From assembly GCA_902584915.1 (NCBI GenBank), contig CACIBQ010000002.1, positions 1 through 54,649 on the forward strand: DNA of 54,649 nt. Direction: 5' to 3'. This stretch comes from an uncultured Pelagibacteraceae bacterium (GTDB lineage: Bacteria > Pseudomonadota > Alphaproteobacteria > Pelagibacterales > Pelagibacteraceae). Shown in pieces: positions 26,431-35,775 of the stretch (the stretch's first letter is position 1; every line of letters begins with the position of its first letter). The translations under genes and the position numbers were made by a program. The notes beneath the pieces were generated by a model. It was not told the DNA's origin, did not search any database, and saw nothing but the letters and a program-made list of their open reading frames with translations.

Positions 26431-28773
26431 ATGAGTGAATCATTAAATAATATAAAAGATAGAATCCAAGAAGATATCTCTCCAACAAAAAAACTTACTG
26501 GCTTACATTTAAAAATTGTAAGTTATATTGCAATAATCTGGTCATTATTTCAATTGTGGTATGCATCTCCTTTTCCATTCATGTTTGATTTTGGAATGTT
26601 TAAAGGGTTGCCTGCTAGAGCTATTCATTTAGGATTTGCATTGCTGTTGGCTTTCTTAATTTTTCCAATTAGTAAAAATAAAAAGATTTCACCTATAGAT
26701 ATTTTTATTGCCATTTTAGCTTTGTTTTGCTGCTTATATATATATTTTTTCTACGACCAATTAGTTGATAGAGGTGGAGTTTTATTAACTATTCAATTAG
26801 GAAAATTTGAAATTCCTTTAGAATTAATAATTGGTTCCATTGGTATATTAATTTTATTAGAAGCTACAAGGAGAGTAATAGGTAAACCTTTAGTTATTAT
26901 TGCTGTTTGTTTTTTATTATTTTCCTACTTTGGTAGATTTGCTCCAGAAATAATCTCTCACGGAGGTCTATCTTTAAAAAGATTGGTTGGTTTTCAATGG
27001 TTTGACCAAGAAGCTATATTTGGAATTCCAATTGGTGTCTCTGTAGATTTTATATTTTTATTTGTATTGTTTGGTGCATTTCTTGAAACTGCAGGTGGTG
27101 GAAAATATTTTTTAGATTTAGCTTTTGCTTTGGTTGGAAAATCGAGAGGTGGCCCAGCAAAAGCAGCAATTTTAGGATCTGGTATGACTGGAATGATATC
27201 AGGCTCATCTGTGGCTAACACAGTAACTACAGGAACTTTTACAATTCCAATAATGAAGCAAACTGGATTTTCAAAAGAAAAAGCTGGAGCAATAGAAGTA
27301 TCTTCGTCTGTAAACGGACAAATTATGCCCCCAGTTATGGGTGCTGCTGCATTTGTAATGGCAAGTTTTATTGGTGTAACTTACTTTGAAATAGTTAAAC
27401 ATGCTTTTTTACCTGCTGTAATTTCATATATAGCACTTTTTTATATTTCTCATTTAGAAGCTTTAAAACTAGGATTAAAAGGACTTGAAGAAAAAGATTT
27501 ACCAAAATTAAAAGAAACTTTCATTGCTGGATTACACTTTTTAATTCCTATCTTTATTTTAATTTACTTACTAGTTTATATGAGATTAACAGCCTCATAT
27601 TCTATTTTCTACGCAACCATTGCATTAATAATTGTTAATTTTATAAATAAATTAATTAAGTCACCGAAAGAAATATCTTTTAGTGCAAATTTAAAAGATT
27701 GGTATAAAGAAACAATTATTGGATTAGAAAAAGGTGCATTTAATATGATTGCTGTTGGAGTTGCGATAGCAACAGCAGGAGTTATTGTGGGTGCGGTTGG
27801 ATCAACAGGGTTAAGTACAAACCTAATTTTAGTAATAGAGTCAATTGCTGGAGATAATGTAATAATTTTAATTGCTTTAACTATCCTACTCTGTTTGCTT
27901 CTTGGTATGGGATTACCTACGACTGCCAATTATGTTGTTGTTGCATCACTAATGTCTATGGTGTTAGTAGATGTTGGTAACGCGTCTGGATACATTTTTC
28001 CTATAATTGCTGTTCATTTGTTTGTTTTTTATTTTGGTTTGATGGCAGATGTAACGCCTCCTGTTGGACTTGCTTCATACGCAGCAGCAGGAATTTCTGG
28101 GGGAGATCCATTAAAAACAGGTATTCAAGCAATATGGTACAGTTTAAGGACTGGTGTTTTACCAATTGTTTTTCTTTTTAATCACGAAATACTTTTAATT
28201 GGTGTTGATAATTTTTGGCATGCAATATTAGTAATTGTAACTTCTTTAATAGGTATTTTGGTATTTTCCGCAGCTACTCAAGCATGGTTTTTCAAAAAAT
28301 TAAGATGGTTCGAGATAATTATATTTTTAATAATTTCTTTATCTTTTCTATCTCCTGAATATGTTTTAAACAAATTTCATCCAAAATTTAATTATTTAGA
28401 AATTGAAAAATCAAAAAATTATATATTTGAACCTGATAAAGATGTTCATATAAAAATTACAAGACAAACTGAGTATGGAGATAAATACAAACTATTTGTA
28501 ATAAATAAAAACACTTATGAGGAAAATTATACCTTAGAAAAATATGGGTTAAATATTGCTAAATCTAATGATAACATTATAGTTGATACTTTAGACTGGA
28601 AAGGGAATGCAAAAAAAAATGGTATTGAAATGGATGATATTATAAGTGAAATTAAAATTGAAAATTTTGATAGACCAAACAAAGATATAATTTATATATT
28701 TTCATTTATTGCTTTAATTATATTTGGGTTTTTAAACTATAAAGAATATAGATTTAGTGACAAGCTTGATTAA
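26431..28773 (+). CDS. TRAP transporter permease, fused small and large subunits (TAXI type)
   Basis: A 780-residue membrane protein joining the 4-helix DctQ-like part (about 35-190) to the 12-helix DctM-like part. The conserved AAILGSGMTGMISGSSVANTVTTGTFTIPIMK and GQIMPPVMGAAAFVMASF segments lie in the first half; LLLGMGLPTTANYV and ADVTPPVGLASYAAAGISGGDP in the second. A C-terminal DUF3394-type extension (from about 650) has a WKGNAKKNGIEMDDII turn like PDZ domains. It imports the ligand bound by the upstream TAXI protein using an ion gradient. Its 3' end overlaps DUF4396 by 20 bp. Confidence 0.93.
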   Translation: MSESLNNIKDRIQEDISPTKKLTGLHLKIVSYIAIIWSLFQLWYASPFPFMFDFGMFKGLPARAIHLGFALLLAFLIFPISKNKKISPIDIFIAILALFCCLYIYFFYDQLVDRGGVLLTIQLGKFEIPLELIIGSIGILILLEATRRVIGKPLVIIAVCFLLFSYFGRFAPEIISHGGLSLKRLVGFQWFDQEAIFGIPIGVSVDFIFLFVLFGAFLETAGGGKYFLDLAFALVGKSRGGPAKAAILGSGMTGMISGSSVANTVTTGTFTIPIMKQTGFSKEKAGAIEVSSSVNGQIMPPVMGAAAFVMASFIGVTYFEIVKHAFLPAVISYIALFYISHLEALKLGLKGLEEKDLPKLKETFIAGLHFLIPIFILIYLLVYMRLTASYSIFYATIALIIVNFINKLIKSPKEISFSANLKDWYKETIIGLEKGAFNMIAVGVAIATAGVIVGAVGSTGLSTNLILVIESIAGDNVIILIALTILLCLLLGMGLPTTANYVVVASLMSMVLVDVGNASGYIFPIIAVHLFVFYFGLMADVTPPVGLASYAAAGISGGDPLKTGIQAIWYSLRTGVLPIVFLFNHEILLIGVDNFWHAILVIVTSLIGILVFSAATQAWFFKKLRWFEIIIFLIISLSFLSPEYVLNKFHPKFNYLEIEKSKNYIFEPDKDVHIKITRQTEYGDKYKLFVINKNTYEENYTLEKYGLNIAKSNDNIIVDTLDWKGNAKKNGIEMDDIISEIKIENFDRPNKDIIYIFSFIALIIFGFLNYKEYRFSDKLD

Positions 28774-29212
28774 ATTTCTTTAATCTCCAGTAATTATAAG
28801 GCCAAGGTGTTAAAAAACCAACTATAAGCATTATAGGAACTACCCACCAATTTAACATTGCGCCTCCTGTTAAAATATAATCAGTTAAATTCATAGCAAT
28901 CTCCATACCAATCATGGATAAAAAACTCATGCTTAAGGCAGTTTTTAATGCTGATGAAAGATTAAATTTTTGATTCATTAAAACTATGGTCTCAAGAATT
29001 ATACTTGTTATCAGACCATTAAAAATAGCTAGTAACATTATCCATAAAACTGGAAATGGAATTTTTGTTAATTGGAAAAATAAAATTGTTCCAAAGTCAC
29101 CTATTGCACAACCAAGCAAACACCACCCAGTATTCTTGGCAGACGTTATCCAAGTATGTTTACATTTCCAATGAAAATTAGCGACAGCTTCCATATTAAC
29201 TAAGTAATTCAT
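28754..29212 (-). CDS. DUF4396 membrane protein
   Basis: A 152-residue protein. TWITSAKNTGWCLLGCAIGDFGTI, GLITSIILET, MSFLSMIGMEIAMNLTDY and the C-terminal PWPYNYWRLKKFNQACH match the DUF4396 family, which has four membrane helices, paired Cys/Gly-Cys residues and a terminal CH. The function is unknown; family members often sit beside metal or copper genes, but none is here. It is convergent with the TRAP gene. Confidence 0.8.
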   Translation of the reverse strand: MNYLVNMEAVANFHWKCKHTWITSAKNTGWCLLGCAIGDFGTILFFQLTKIPFPVLWIMLLAIFNGLITSIILETIVLMNQKFNLSSALKTALSMSFLSMIGMEIAMNLTDYILTGGAMLNWWVVPIMLIVGFLTPWPYNYWRLKKFNQACH

Positions 29213-29297
29213 TATCTTTTTTTTTCAATGGAGCATTTTGTGATTAAATGAGTTGTCTTATTGATATTTGTTTAAGATCAAATTATGCTATGAAAAT

Positions 29298-29909
29298 ATG
29301 AGAAAAATAGCTCTTTCAATCTCTGAAATCAAAGATATCGAAAAAAGAGAGTTTTTAAGATTAGGGAATTCATTTAAATTAATGGAGCAAGCAGGTGAAG
29401 CATGCGCAAAACAAATAATAAAAATTTATAAAAAAAATCGATTCATAATTGTATGTGGTCCAGGAAATAATGGTGGCGATGGATTAGTGCTTTCAAATTG
29501 TTTAAATGAACATGGTAAAGAGGTAGATTTATACTGTTTAGGTAAAAATAATTACAAAGGTGATGCCTTAAAAGCATATAAAAAAAACAAATTAAAAAAA
29601 AAACCTATCAGTGAACTAAATATCAATCAAGATGCTGTAATAGTAGACGCAATATTTGGTATAGGTTTAAATAAAAAAGTTGAAGGTATTTTTAAAGAAT
29701 GTATTAACAAAATAAACAATTCAAAACTAAAAGTTATAGCAGTAGATATACCGTCAGGTGTTTATGGTGATAATGGAAAAATCATGGGTGAAGCTATAAA
29801 AGCTGATGTTACGTTAGCATTACACGCAAAAAAGCTTGGTCATAAAATGTATCCCGGCTCAAAACTCTCAGGAAAAATAAAAATAATTGATATAGGAATT
29901 TATCAATAA
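29298..29909 (+). CDS. nnrE: NAD(P)H-hydrate epimerase (YjeF_N domain only)
   Basis: Standalone Rossmann-like epimerase, 203 residues from ATG 29298; a TTG 30 bp earlier is less likely. GPGNNGGDG (54-62), VDAIFGIGL and VDIPSGVYGDNG are the YjeF_N marks. It interconverts R- and S-NADHX so that the dehydratase can repair damaged cofactor. The C-terminal ADP-dependent dehydratase domain (NnrD), usually fused in bacteria, is absent here and not next door. It converges with opuAB, 3 bp apart. Confidence 0.88.
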   Translation: MRKIALSISEIKDIEKREFLRLGNSFKLMEQAGEACAKQIIKIYKKNRFIIVCGPGNNGGDGLVLSNCLNEHGKEVDLYCLGKNNYKGDALKAYKKNKLKKKPISELNINQDAVIVDAIFGIGLNKKVEGIFKECINKINNSKLKVIAVDIPSGVYGDNGKIMGEAIKADVTLALHAKKLGHKMYPGSKLSGKIKIIDIGIYQ

Positions 29910-29912
29910 CCT

Positions 29913-31415
29913 TTATACTCTTTTTTTGCCTTGTACTACTCTATCTAAAATTAAAGCAACAAATAAAATTGCTATACCAGCTAATATACCTTGTCCAACA
30001 TTCGCATATTGTAAGGCCTCAAGCACATCTTGGCCTAAACCTTTTGCACCAATAAGAGATGCAACTACTACCATGGCCAGACTTAACATTACTGTTTGAT
30101 TGACACCTGCAAGAATAGACGGTGTTGCTAATGGTAAATCAACTTTTCTTAGAAGATACCATTTAGATGCTCCGTATGCGATAGCTGCTTCCCTAATTGT
30201 TTCTGGAACTCCTCTTAAACCTAAAACTGTAAGTCTAACCACTGGCGTTCCTCCAAATATCATTGTAATAATAACAGCTGCGACTTTTCCTGTACCAAAA
30301 AATGCAATCACTGGAATCATAAATACAAAAGCCGGCATTGTTTGCATGAAATCCATTATAGGTCTTATCATTGAATAAAACCTTTGACGTCTTGCACAAT
30401 AAATTCCAAGAGGTATTCCAATTACAATACTTAAGATTGCGGCAGTTCCAAGTAAAGCGAGTGTTGTCATTGCTTTAACCCAAAACCCTAAAAATCCCAT
30501 ATATGCTAAAAAACCAGCTGAGTAAATTGAAGTTCTGATCCCTGCAGAAAGAGCGGTTAAAACTACAATAGTAGTAATTATTACAATCCAAGGAGTCTGA
30601 ACAAAAAGTAATTCTAAAAAATCTAATACAGATCTTATTCCTATTGTAATTGCAGTAAATAAAGCATCCCCTTTTATTACTGCATAATCAAATATTTTCT
30701 CTACCCACTCGATTGAAGTGAGTCTTATTTCTGGATGTGTTGGAAAATCATTCATAATTTGAATTAGACCTGGAAAACTATAATGGATTACTGAAAACAA
30801 CATTATTACAGATGTAAAAATTACACTTAATATATAATTTTTCATTTTCATACCTGGACTGATTAATTTATTCGAAAGCCATTCTGAATATCTTTTTTCT
30901 AAAATAGTATTAGCTAATACTCCTTGAATTAACTTAACCAATATTAGTACACCAAAACCAAAGATTGTTATCCAAATTGCAGAAGCTTCTATTTGTTGAA
31001 CATCTATTACATATTCTTGCATAGCTTTTTCTAAAGATTTTATAGCTCTCTCATAAACTTCCACCTTCTCTGGATTATTTTCAATTGCTGCTTCTAATTG
31101 TTTATTTCTAAAGTCAATTGTTGACTGAATTTTATCAATTTTTTCTAAAGCATCTTTAGTTATATTTCCAAATAAACCTCTAATAATTTGAACAACAGCA
31201 AAAGTTTCTATAATTAAAAAAGCTAAAGCATAATTCCATATATTTCTCATTCCAAACCAAATTGGACCTAATAAAGTGGCAAATAAATTAAATGAAAATG
31301 AATAAGAAGGTTTGCTGCCAATTTTTTTAAATTCTTCTATATAATATTCAGAATTCGTTATAACAAAACTACTAATAAGCTCTGATCTAGATAAATTTTT
31401 ATTTTCTTTACTCAT
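29913..31415 (-). CDS. opuAB: Glycine-betaine ABC permease with N-terminal DUF2628-like extension
   Basis: A 500-residue inner-membrane protein. The C-terminal half is a ProW/OpuAB permease domain (TLALLGTAAILSIVIGIPLG, the EAA-like VPETIREAAIAYGASKWYLLRKVDLPLATPSI loop). The N-terminal quarter has SFNLFATLLGPIWFGMRNIWNYALAFLI, like DUF2628. A predicted coiled coil follows (about 100-145; rich in K, E, Q). Ordinary ProW proteins are 300-350 residues. I chose ATG 31415 because AAGGA lies seven bases upstream; ATG 31421 and TTG 31433 also fit the frame. It overlaps opuAA by 8 bp. Confidence 0.9.
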   Translation of the reverse strand: MSKENKNLSRSELISSFVITNSEYYIEEFKKIGSKPSYSFSFNLFATLLGPIWFGMRNIWNYALAFLIIETFAVVQIIRGLFGNITKDALEKIDKIQSTIDFRNKQLEAAIENNPEKVEVYERAIKSLEKAMQEYVIDVQQIEASAIWITIFGFGVLILVKLIQGVLANTILEKRYSEWLSNKLISPGMKMKNYILSVIFTSVIMLFSVIHYSFPGLIQIMNDFPTHPEIRLTSIEWVEKIFDYAVIKGDALFTAITIGIRSVLDFLELLFVQTPWIVIITTIVVLTALSAGIRTSIYSAGFLAYMGFLGFWVKAMTTLALLGTAAILSIVIGIPLGIYCARRQRFYSMIRPIMDFMQTMPAFVFMIPVIAFFGTGKVAAVIITMIFGGTPVVRLTVLGLRGVPETIREAAIAYGASKWYLLRKVDLPLATPSILAGVNQTVMLSLAMVVVASLIGAKGLGQDVLEALQYANVGQGILAGIAILFVALILDRVVQGKKRV

Positions 31416-32460
31416 TTTCATTTCCTTCAACAACAGCTTTTAATAGATCAGATTGACTTATAACTCCTATTTTTTGATTATTTTTATCAATAACAACTAT
31501 TGGTTTATCTTTTGAAATTGAAGTCTCGATTAATTTACTTAAAACATCGTTCTCATTTACTATTTCACTATCATTGTCTAGTGGACCAATTTTAGTTTCA
31601 TAATCTTTTACAGATTGCATAATTGTTTTAGCTTGGACAACCTTTAATCTTGAAATTCCTTTAACAAAATCAGCTACATATTCATCTGCTGGATTAATTA
31701 CAATTTCCTCAGGTGTTCCTATTTGAACTACAGCTCCATCTCTCATTATAGCTATTCTATGCCCTACTCTTACCGCTTCATCTAGATCATGCGTGATGAA
31801 CACTGTTGTTTTTTTCATTTGTTTTGAAAGTTTTATAAACTCTGATTGAAGTTGTCTTCTAATCAATGGATCTAATGCACTAAAAGGTTCATCCATTAAT
31901 AAAAACTCTGGATCGGCAGCTAATGCTCTAGCTAAACCAACTCTTTGCTGCATACCTCCAGATAATTCATGAGCATATTTGTTTCCCCACCCTTGAAGTT
32001 CTACAATATTTAAAATTTTGTTTGCTGCATCTAATCTATCATTTTTACTTACACCTCTTATTTCTAAAGGCATTGCAATATTATCTAGAACTGATCTATG
32101 TGGCATCAAAGCAAAATTCTGAAATACCATTCCTATTTTTTTATTTCTTAATTCTTGTAAACTGTCTTTATCAAACTGCATTACGTCTTGATTGTTAATT
32201 AATATTTTTCCAGAAGTTGGTTCAAGAAGTCTATTTATATGTCTAACCAATGTAGACTTTCCACTACCTGAAAGTCCCATAACGCAGAATATTTCTCCCT
32301 TATTTACATCAAATGATACATTTGAAACCCCTATTACAGAATTATATTTTTCTAATGCTTCTTGTTTTGAAATATTTTTATTTTGAATTGCATCCAAAGC
32401 TTCTTCTGAATTATTTCCAAAAATTTTCCAGACGTTTTGAATTTGAATAGCTGTTTCCAT
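31408..32460 (-). CDS. opuAA: Glycine-betaine ABC transporter ATPase
   Basis: A 350-residue ATPase of the ProV/OpuAA group. Walker A GLSGSGKST (62-70), signature LSGGMQQRVGLARAL, Walker B FLLMDEPFSALDPLIRRQLQ and the switch ITHDLDEA are visible, preceded by the ProV-type N-terminal helix region. The C-terminal portion (about 285-345) looks like a single CBS repeat (IVVIDKNNQKIGVISQSDLL), shorter than the tandem pair in typical ProV. CBS domains of OpuA sense ionic strength, so osmotic gating may differ. It is followed by opuAB with 8 bp overlap. Confidence 0.93.
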   Translation of the reverse strand: METAIQIQNVWKIFGNNSEEALDAIQNKNISKQEALEKYNSVIGVSNVSFDVNKGEIFCVMGLSGSGKSTLVRHINRLLEPTSGKILINNQDVMQFDKDSLQELRNKKIGMVFQNFALMPHRSVLDNIAMPLEIRGVSKNDRLDAANKILNIVELQGWGNKYAHELSGGMQQRVGLARALAADPEFLLMDEPFSALDPLIRRQLQSEFIKLSKQMKKTTVFITHDLDEAVRVGHRIAIMRDGAVVQIGTPEEIVINPADEYVADFVKGISRLKVVQAKTIMQSVKDYETKIGPLDNDSEIVNENDVLSKLIETSISKDKPIVVIDKNNQKIGVISQSDLLKAVVEGNENE

Positions 32461-32498
32461 ATAAAATATTTGTAAAAATAATAATTTAATCGAAAGTA

Positions 32499-32527
32499 TT
32501 ACCTGGCAACTTTGTGTCGCCAGGTAA
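32499..32527 (-). terminator. Hairpin between opuAC and opuAA
   Basis: TTACCTGGC (32499-32507) and GCCAGGTAA (32519-32527) form a perfect 9-bp stem with an 11-base loop, 21 bp after the opuAC stop. No U-tract follows on the minus strand, so it is more likely an mRNA processing or stabilising hairpin that raises binding-protein levels than a full terminator. Confidence 0.6.
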
Positions 32528-32547
32528 ATATGATTATTAATCTAAAC

Positions 32548-33510
32548 TTACAGTCCTAACCAACCGTCAACTGTAGATTTATTTTTACTCATCCAGTCTC
32601 TAGCTACTTCTGCTGGATCTCTTTTTTTAACAGATACTTGGAATGCCATCCATGAAACATCATCAGCTGTTATTTGGAATTTTTTGAAAAATTCTACAAT
32701 TGCTGGTGATTTTTTTTCTAAAGATGTGCCCCAACCGATTTGGATTTTTTTAAGTGCATCTTTAGATGCTACATAAGATTTTTTATACCAATCTGGGTCT
32801 GCTTTTGGCTGTATCATTTTATATTTAGCCGGATCATGTTTAGGCTCTTCTAACATTACTACATCTGCCATTCCCCAAATTGCATGAGGTTTGTAACAAT
32901 AGAATGCATAACCTTCGCCTTTTTTAATTGAATCTAGAACTCTAGCGTTTTTAACTGCTTCAGCAGCTCTTATAGGTTCAATTCCAGCATCAAGTAATTT
33001 ATAATCTCTTACTTTAACTTCATTAACATTTGCTGAAGCCCAACCATCTGCACCAATCCAAAACTCACCTTTGCCGTTCCCATCGCTATCCATAGCTTTA
33101 ACAACTTCAGGTCTTCCTAAATCTTCTATTGCAGTAATATTCATTTTCTTCGCAAACTGTTGTGAAACACAATATCCTTGGTTTCCTTCATAAGAATTAC
33201 TACTTAACTTAAGAGTTCCTTTTGGAACTAAATCATTAGTGTAAGCTTCTTGGTTTGGTAACCAAATATCAGGATGAACTTCTATTTCACCTTTGCTTCT
33301 GTCAATTGCGCCGTAGATTGCAGTATTGTTTCCTGGAACTAATTCTGCTTCTCCACCCATTTTATCGATAACAACTGCGGCAAGTAAATTTGCTATAGCA
33401 GTTGCACCTGTCCAACCTGGATCTCCTATTTTAACTTTTTCTGCAAAACTTGAAAAAGGTACAAATAAAGATATCAAGGCTGCAACAAGTATAGTTTTAA
33501 TTGTTTTCAT
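32548..33510 (-). CDS. opuAC: Glycine-betaine-type ABC substrate-binding protein
   Basis: A 320-residue periplasmic protein. Signal peptide residues 1-23 end at SSFAEKV. KIGDPGWTGATAIANLLAAVV, EVHPDIWLPNQEAY and the C-terminal WMAFQVSVKKRDPAEVARDW are typical of OpuAC/ProX-like proteins that bind betaine and related methylated compounds (in SAR11 also DMSP/TMAO-type osmolytes). It is the promoter-proximal gene of the operon, so it is expected to be made most strongly. The start has AAAGGGAA upstream. Confidence 0.93.
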   Translation of the reverse strand: MKTIKTILVAALISLFVPFSSFAEKVKIGDPGWTGATAIANLLAAVVIDKMGGEAELVPGNNTAIYGAIDRSKGEIEVHPDIWLPNQEAYTNDLVPKGTLKLSSNSYEGNQGYCVSQQFAKKMNITAIEDLGRPEVVKAMDSDGNGKGEFWIGADGWASANVNEVKVRDYKLLDAGIEPIRAAEAVKNARVLDSIKKGEGYAFYCYKPHAIWGMADVVMLEEPKHDPAKYKMIQPKADPDWYKKSYVASKDALKKIQIGWGTSLEKKSPAIVEFFKKFQITADDVSWMAFQVSVKKRDPAEVARDWMSKNKSTVDGWLGL

Positions 33511-33546
33511 TGATTCCCTTTCTGTTGAATTAAAATTTATAAAGTA

Positions 33547-33576
33547 ATTTTAACTATGTTATTTTTAAAGAGTCAA
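33547..33576 (-). promoter_or_regulatory. Probable sigma-70 promoter of the opuA operon
   Basis: On the minus strand, TTGACT (33576-33571) and TAAAAT (33552-33547) are separated by 18 bp; each matches the sigma-70 consensus at five of six positions. Transcription would start about 30 bp before the opuAC start codon. Confidence 0.6.
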
Positions 33577-33601
33577 TTTATAAGAAAGGCTAAATTTAAT
33601 A

Positions 33602-34354
33602 TTATTCTAGAAAATTTTTTACGCTTTCATTGAACTTTTTGGGTTCTTCAAGGTGAACATTGTGACAACACCCTTTAAAGATTTCTAATTTACTATTTGG
33701 TATATTTTTTTTTAGTGTATCAACTTGTTCGAAATTATAGGAAACATCCTTGTCACCCCAAATGATTAAGGTATCTTGTTTGATATTTTTTAAATCTTCA
33801 TATCCTCTCCAATTTTTCATGGCAATAAGAGCATTATCAGCAGTTTCTATAGAAATATTTTTAACTGCGTTTTCACAAAAATAGTAATATTTTGCTTTAT
33901 TGCCTTCTACAAACCATTTTTGTGGAACTCTACTTATCGTTTCCTTTAATCCGTCTTTTTTTAATCTTTCTCTAGTTGTTTCTATTGGCTCAAATCTTCC
34001 AGGAATATCTCCTATTGAGCCAGTTGCAAAACAAATTAGTTTTTTAATTCTATCTCCAGAAATTTTTATCATTTCTTGGACAATCATTCCTCCCATTGAA
34101 TGTCCCATTAAATGAAATTCAGATATTTTTTTTTCATCTAAACATTTAAATATAAATTTTCCAAATTTATTAATGCTATCTAAAGATTGAGCCTTGTAGC
34201 TTTCACCAAAACCAGGCAAAGCAGGAGTTATTACTCTAAAATGTTTGCTTAAAAATTTTTTTTGCAAATTCCACATTTCTGAAGAACCTAAATATCCATG
34301 AACTAAAACTAAAGGAAAACCTGAACCAATATCGTCGATATATATATCTTGCAT
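33602..34354 (-). CDS. Alpha/beta-fold hydrolase
   Basis: A 250-residue cytoplasmic hydrolase. The oxyanion region VLVHGYLGSSEMW, nucleophile elbow GHSMGG (S86), acid strand IIWGDKDVSY and histidine region CCHNVHLEEP are all in order. The substrate is unknown; similar enzymes include esterases, C-C hydrolases and haloperoxidase-like proteins. It lies upstream of the opuA promoter on the same strand and is divergent from the racemase gene. Confidence 0.85.
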   Translation of the reverse strand: MQDIYIDDIGSGFPLVLVHGYLGSSEMWNLQKKFLSKHFRVITPALPGFGESYKAQSLDSINKFGKFIFKCLDEKKISEFHLMGHSMGGMIVQEMIKISGDRIKKLICFATGSIGDIPGRFEPIETTRERLKKDGLKETISRVPQKWFVEGNKAKYYYFCENAVKNISIETADNALIAMKNWRGYEDLKNIKQDTLIIWGDKDVSYNFEQVDTLKKNIPNSKLEIFKGCCHNVHLEEPKKFNESVKNFLE

Positions 34355-34423
34355 AATTAAATTTTAAATATAGTTGTATACTTAAATGTTTAAAACAAAA
34401 ATCAATATTTAAAAAATACTTTC

Positions 34424-35119
34424 ATGATTGGAATTTTAGGAGGAATGGGTACTCAGGCTGGTTTAGATTTTTGCAATAAATTAGCAAAATTAAATCGTGG
34501 CAAGTTAGATCAACAGTACCCGATGTTTGTGCTTTATAATAAATCTAACACTCCAAAAAGACCTGAAAATTTAAAAAAATACTATAATGTTTTAAAAGCT
34601 CTTGTTGATGGTTGTAAAATGTTACAAAGAAATAAATGCAGGTTCATTGTTATGCCATGTAACACTGCACATTATTGGCATAAAGATATACAGAAAAAAA
34701 TTAAAATTCCTTTATTAAGTATGCCAAAAGAAGTTTATCAATATTCAAAAAAAACATGTAAGAAAAATTCCACAATTGGCATTTTGTGTACTGAAGCTAC
34801 ACTTAAAACAAAAGTTTATAACAATTATTTTGATAAAAATTTTAAATTAATTAGTCCTGAAAAAAAACTACAAAAAAATTCTGTTAATAAATCAATTAAA
34901 TTGGTCAAAATGGGAAAAATTAAGGAAGCAGAAATAGCGCTAAGAGCAGCTGTTAAACATTTAATAAAAAAAAAGTGCAAAAAAATTATCTTGGGATGTA
35001 CCGAATTACCAATAGCTATTTTTGCCTATAAATCATTCATAAAAGCTAAACAATCAAAACTTTTTATTGATCCAAATTTATTATTAGCTGAAGTTTGTAT
35101 GAAAAAATATAAAAAATAG
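34424..35119 (+). CDS. Aspartate/glutamate racemase family protein
   Basis: A 231-residue protein of the cofactor-independent racemase family. The start MIGILGGMGTQAGLDF, first catalytic cysteine in VMPCNTAHYW (C79) and second in ILGCTELPIAI (C192) are all present. It may interconvert L- and D-aspartate or act on a related dicarboxylic acid. Both cysteines are retained, so a racemase is more likely than a decarboxylase. It converges with the methyltransferase gene, 1 bp apart. Confidence 0.88.
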   Translation: MIGILGGMGTQAGLDFCNKLAKLNRGKLDQQYPMFVLYNKSNTPKRPENLKKYYNVLKALVDGCKMLQRNKCRFIVMPCNTAHYWHKDIQKKIKIPLLSMPKEVYQYSKKTCKKNSTIGILCTEATLKTKVYNNYFDKNFKLISPEKKLQKNSVNKSIKLVKMGKIKEAEIALRAAVKHLIKKKCKKIILGCTELPIAIFAYKSFIKAKQSKLFIDPNLLLAEVCMKKYKK

Positions 35120-35120
35120 A

Positions 35121-35774
35121 TTATTTTTTTTCATTCACAACAAAAAAAAGCTTCCGGGGGAATGTACCTTCCTCAAAATTTTCTAAAGAAATATTTTTAA
35201 ATCCGTCAAGTAAAGAATTTATTTTTTCTTTTGAAAAATATTGAACTATAATTCCATCGTTTTCATAAAGATTTTCACCTCTATAGATTCCGTTTTGAAA
35301 ATCCCCATCATTTGTATGACGCACAGTATAAATATTAACACCGCCTGGTTTTAAAATTCTTTGAATTTCTGTATTTATTTTTTTTAAGTCATCCATTGTC
35401 AAAGCCATACAGTAAAGCATATGAGAATAGCATGCATCTAATGAATTATCTTCAAAAGGAAGTTTTTTGCGAACATCATGAACTCTAGTTGAAATTCTAT
35501 TTAATAAATTTTTAGATTTTGCTTTTTCATTAATAATGTTTATTCCTACCTGGCTATAATCTAAAGCTTTTATGTTTAAAAAATTCTCTGCAAAAAAAAT
35601 ACTATCTCTTCCAAGACCCGCTCCTAATTCTAATATATTTTTTGATTTTTTTTCTTTAAAAATTTCTAGAGCTTTCTTCGCTGAAATACTTGGCTCTAAA
35701 CCAAACATTTCCGGTTTATTTGAGAAATTTTTTTCCCAAATCTGATGCTGTTGATTTAGTATATTTTTATCCAA
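35121..35774 (-). CDS. Class I SAM-dependent methyltransferase
   Basis: A 217-residue Rossmann methyltransferase. Motif I ILELGAGLGRDSIFFAE, motif II NIKALDYSQVGI, and DNSLDACYSHMLYCMALT with the post-motif GGVNIYTVRH are visible. It is closest in pattern to TehB/thiopurine-type small-molecule methyltransferases. The acceptor is unknown. It begins 1 bp after the peroxiredoxin stop, so the two are co-transcribed and may both handle toxic or oxidised compounds. Confidence 0.8.
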   Translation of the reverse strand: MDKNILNQQHQIWEKNFSNKPEMFGLEPSISAKKALEIFKEKKSKNILELGAGLGRDSIFFAENFLNIKALDYSQVGINIINEKAKSKNLLNRISTRVHDVRKKLPFEDNSLDACYSHMLYCMALTMDDLKKINTEIQRILKPGGVNIYTVRHTNDGDFQNGIYRGENLYENDGIIVQYFSKEKINSLLDGFKNISLENFEEGTFPRKLFFVVNEKK

Positions 35775-35775
35775 T

